Assembly: GCA_934746515.1 (NCBI GenBank)
Contig: CAKVFH010000001.1
Location: 62,001 to 126,000, forward strand
DNA length: 64,000 nt
Reading direction: 5' to 3'
Origin: an uncultured Clostridia bacterium
Lineage (GTDB): Bacteria; Bacillota; Clostridia; Christensenellales; UBA1242
Position 1 is the first letter of the stretch. Every line of letters starts with the position of its first letter. Shown here piece by piece: positions 63,182 through 64,000 of this stretch. Under the pieces are notes generated by a model. It ran no database searches, was not told where the DNA came from, and saw nothing but the letters and a program-made list of their open reading frames with translations. Made by a program: the position numbers and the translations under genes.

Positions 63182-64000
63182 TGATAGATCAGAGTTATAT
63201 CAAAACTATCAGCGAAATTTAATCAAAGCAACTGTTACAACAAATGTTGGAATCAACAATCCTGAAAGAATTGTTAAAATGTATGGTGCTAGCGCAAATC
63301 GTGTGGAATTGCTCACAAGACTGCGCAAGTATTCAAAATTCACAATTGTTTGGTATATCACATTTTTCCTTTTGGGACTTGTGTGCTTGGCAATAAATCC
63401 TTCAGGCTGGTTTTATGTTCTTGACCTTTATGTTGTTATGCTTAACATCGACTTGGTGGCTAGGGGAAAACTGGTTGGAATGTATATCGGAATTTTGGAA
63501 TGTTTCCTTTACTCATTCAACTGTATGCAAACTAGGCTTTGGGGCGAAGTTATAAAAATGCTGTGCATTTGCGTGCCACTCAATATTGCTTCGATTATTA
63601 ACTGGACAAAATCTTTAAAACAACAAAAATACGAAAAATATTCATCAAAAGAAGATGAAGACATTGTTGTTAGAAGATTATCAAAAAAAGAAATCTTCAA
63701 GTTTTCAGTTATCGGTGTGTTTGTTGGTCTTGCTTGCTACGCGCTTTTAAAATTTGGCTTGCCACTGATTGGCATAAAGCAAGATACCGCATTGGAGCTT
63801 GGCGCAATATCGCTCACAATTTCAATCATAAGTAAAATTCTCACCGCAAGAAAAAATATGGAAGCCTGGGTGCTTTGCATTGCAGGTGATATAATTTGTT
63901 TGTTAATGTGGGTTCAATCAATCATTTTTGGTGGTTTTGATTTGACTCAAATTTCCATGATTGTTTATTATCTCGCATGTTTCACAAACGATGTTTATGC
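63171..64000 (+). CDS. pnuC: PnuC-like nicotinamide riboside transporter (3' truncated by window)
   Basis: The frame starts with ATG 63171 (GGAG upstream, overlapping the end of helD) and runs off the window after 276 codons. After a ~60-residue polar N-terminus there are about seven hydrophobic segments. Recognisable PnuC features are ARGKLVGMYIGILECFLYSF, the short helix GEVIKMLCICVPLNIASIIN with W-T-K-S, and the second half KNMEAWVLCIAGDIICLLMW, equivalent to the conserved W-x3-N/D-x3-I-x2-W pattern. PnuC moves nicotinamide riboside or related vitamins by facilitated diffusion. A charged linker (~145-170) separates two halves. The protein is longer than the usual ~240 residues. I see no NAD or vitamin riboswitch, because the gene is translationally coupled to helD. 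Confidence 0.75.
   Translation, partial: MKNNDRSELYQNYQRNLIKATVTTNVGINNPERIVKMYGASANRVELLTRLRKYSKFTIVWYITFFLLGLVCLAINPSGWFYVLDLYVVMLNIDLVARGKLVGMYIGILECFLYSFNCMQTRLWGEVIKMLCICVPLNIASIINWTKSLKQQKYEKYSSKEDEDIVVRRLSKKEIFKFSVIGVFVGLACYALLKFGLPLIGIKQDTALELGAISLTISIISKILTARKNMEAWVLCIAGDIICLLMWVQSIIFGGFDLTQISMIVYYLACFTNDVY

Noticed and set aside
1..64000. CRISPR array
   Set aside because: No regularly spaced identical direct repeats and no cas-like gene were seen.

Overview
The window is AT-rich bacterial chromosome from what looks like an uncultured, low-GC, endospore-forming Firmicute (Clostridia-like). The evidence is an intact sporulation sigma-K gene, RNase J, the TrmR/TrhP pair for tRNA wobble-uridine modification, a HelD-type RNA polymerase recycling helicase, near-consensus sigma-A promoters, and U-tailed intrinsic terminators after most units. 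TGA is used as a stop, so translation table 11 fits. I did not compute composition or run any search; the taxonomic statement is inference.

Layout. (1) 1-4.1 kb: the 3' end of cysS, a degenerate Nudix-fold protein, tRNA-Leu(CAA), a small beta-helix-like lipoprotein, a HAD-fold protein and a canonical Nudix hydrolase, several with their own promoter and terminator. (2) 4.1-6.1 kb, minus strand: a secreted, membrane-tethered protein with SH3-like modules, apparently from a leaderless transcript. (3) 6.4-38.4 kb, minus strand: one uninterrupted 32-kb gene for a lipoprotein of about 10,675 residues. It has a signal peptide with lipobox, thousands of residues of Tyr/Ser/Asn-rich beta-type sequence with recurrent G-x-x-Y-Y units, a middle part rich in InlB-B-like F-x-G-W-Y motifs, one coiled-coil island and a hydrophobic hairpin close to the C-terminus. 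(4) 38.8-52.7 kb: a compact phage-particle cassette with an HTH regulator, terminase large subunit, a small-terminase-like protein, a Zn-finger microprotein, portal, scaffold, major capsid protein, connector, three beta-rich tail/adsorption proteins and a holin-like protein with a long polar tail. An oppositely oriented SH3/TM gene sits inside it. No integrase, repressor, replication gene, tape measure or lysin is visible. (5) 52.8-64 kb: housekeeping genes, namely a membrane protein with RNase J, TrmR, TrhP and a CutA/NIF3-like protein, then sigK, rnpB (RNase P RNA) with a textbook promoter, rarA, helD and a PnuC-like transporter that runs off the window.

How the parts relate. The phage cassette is tightly coupled by stop/start overlaps and reads as one late operon, with a hairpin after the capsid gene that probably sets stoichiometry. 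The giant lipoprotein and the cassette are divergently transcribed from a shared 430-bp region. The two SH3/TM proteins (4.1-6.1 kb and 39.4-40.3 kb) have the same architecture and the same start arrangement, which suggests a common class of surface sensor or wall-binding protein. In the housekeeping block TrhP and TrmR act in sequence on tRNA U34.

Most worth attention: the giant lipoprotein, the integrase-less phage-particle cassette, and the paired leaderless SH3/TM proteins.
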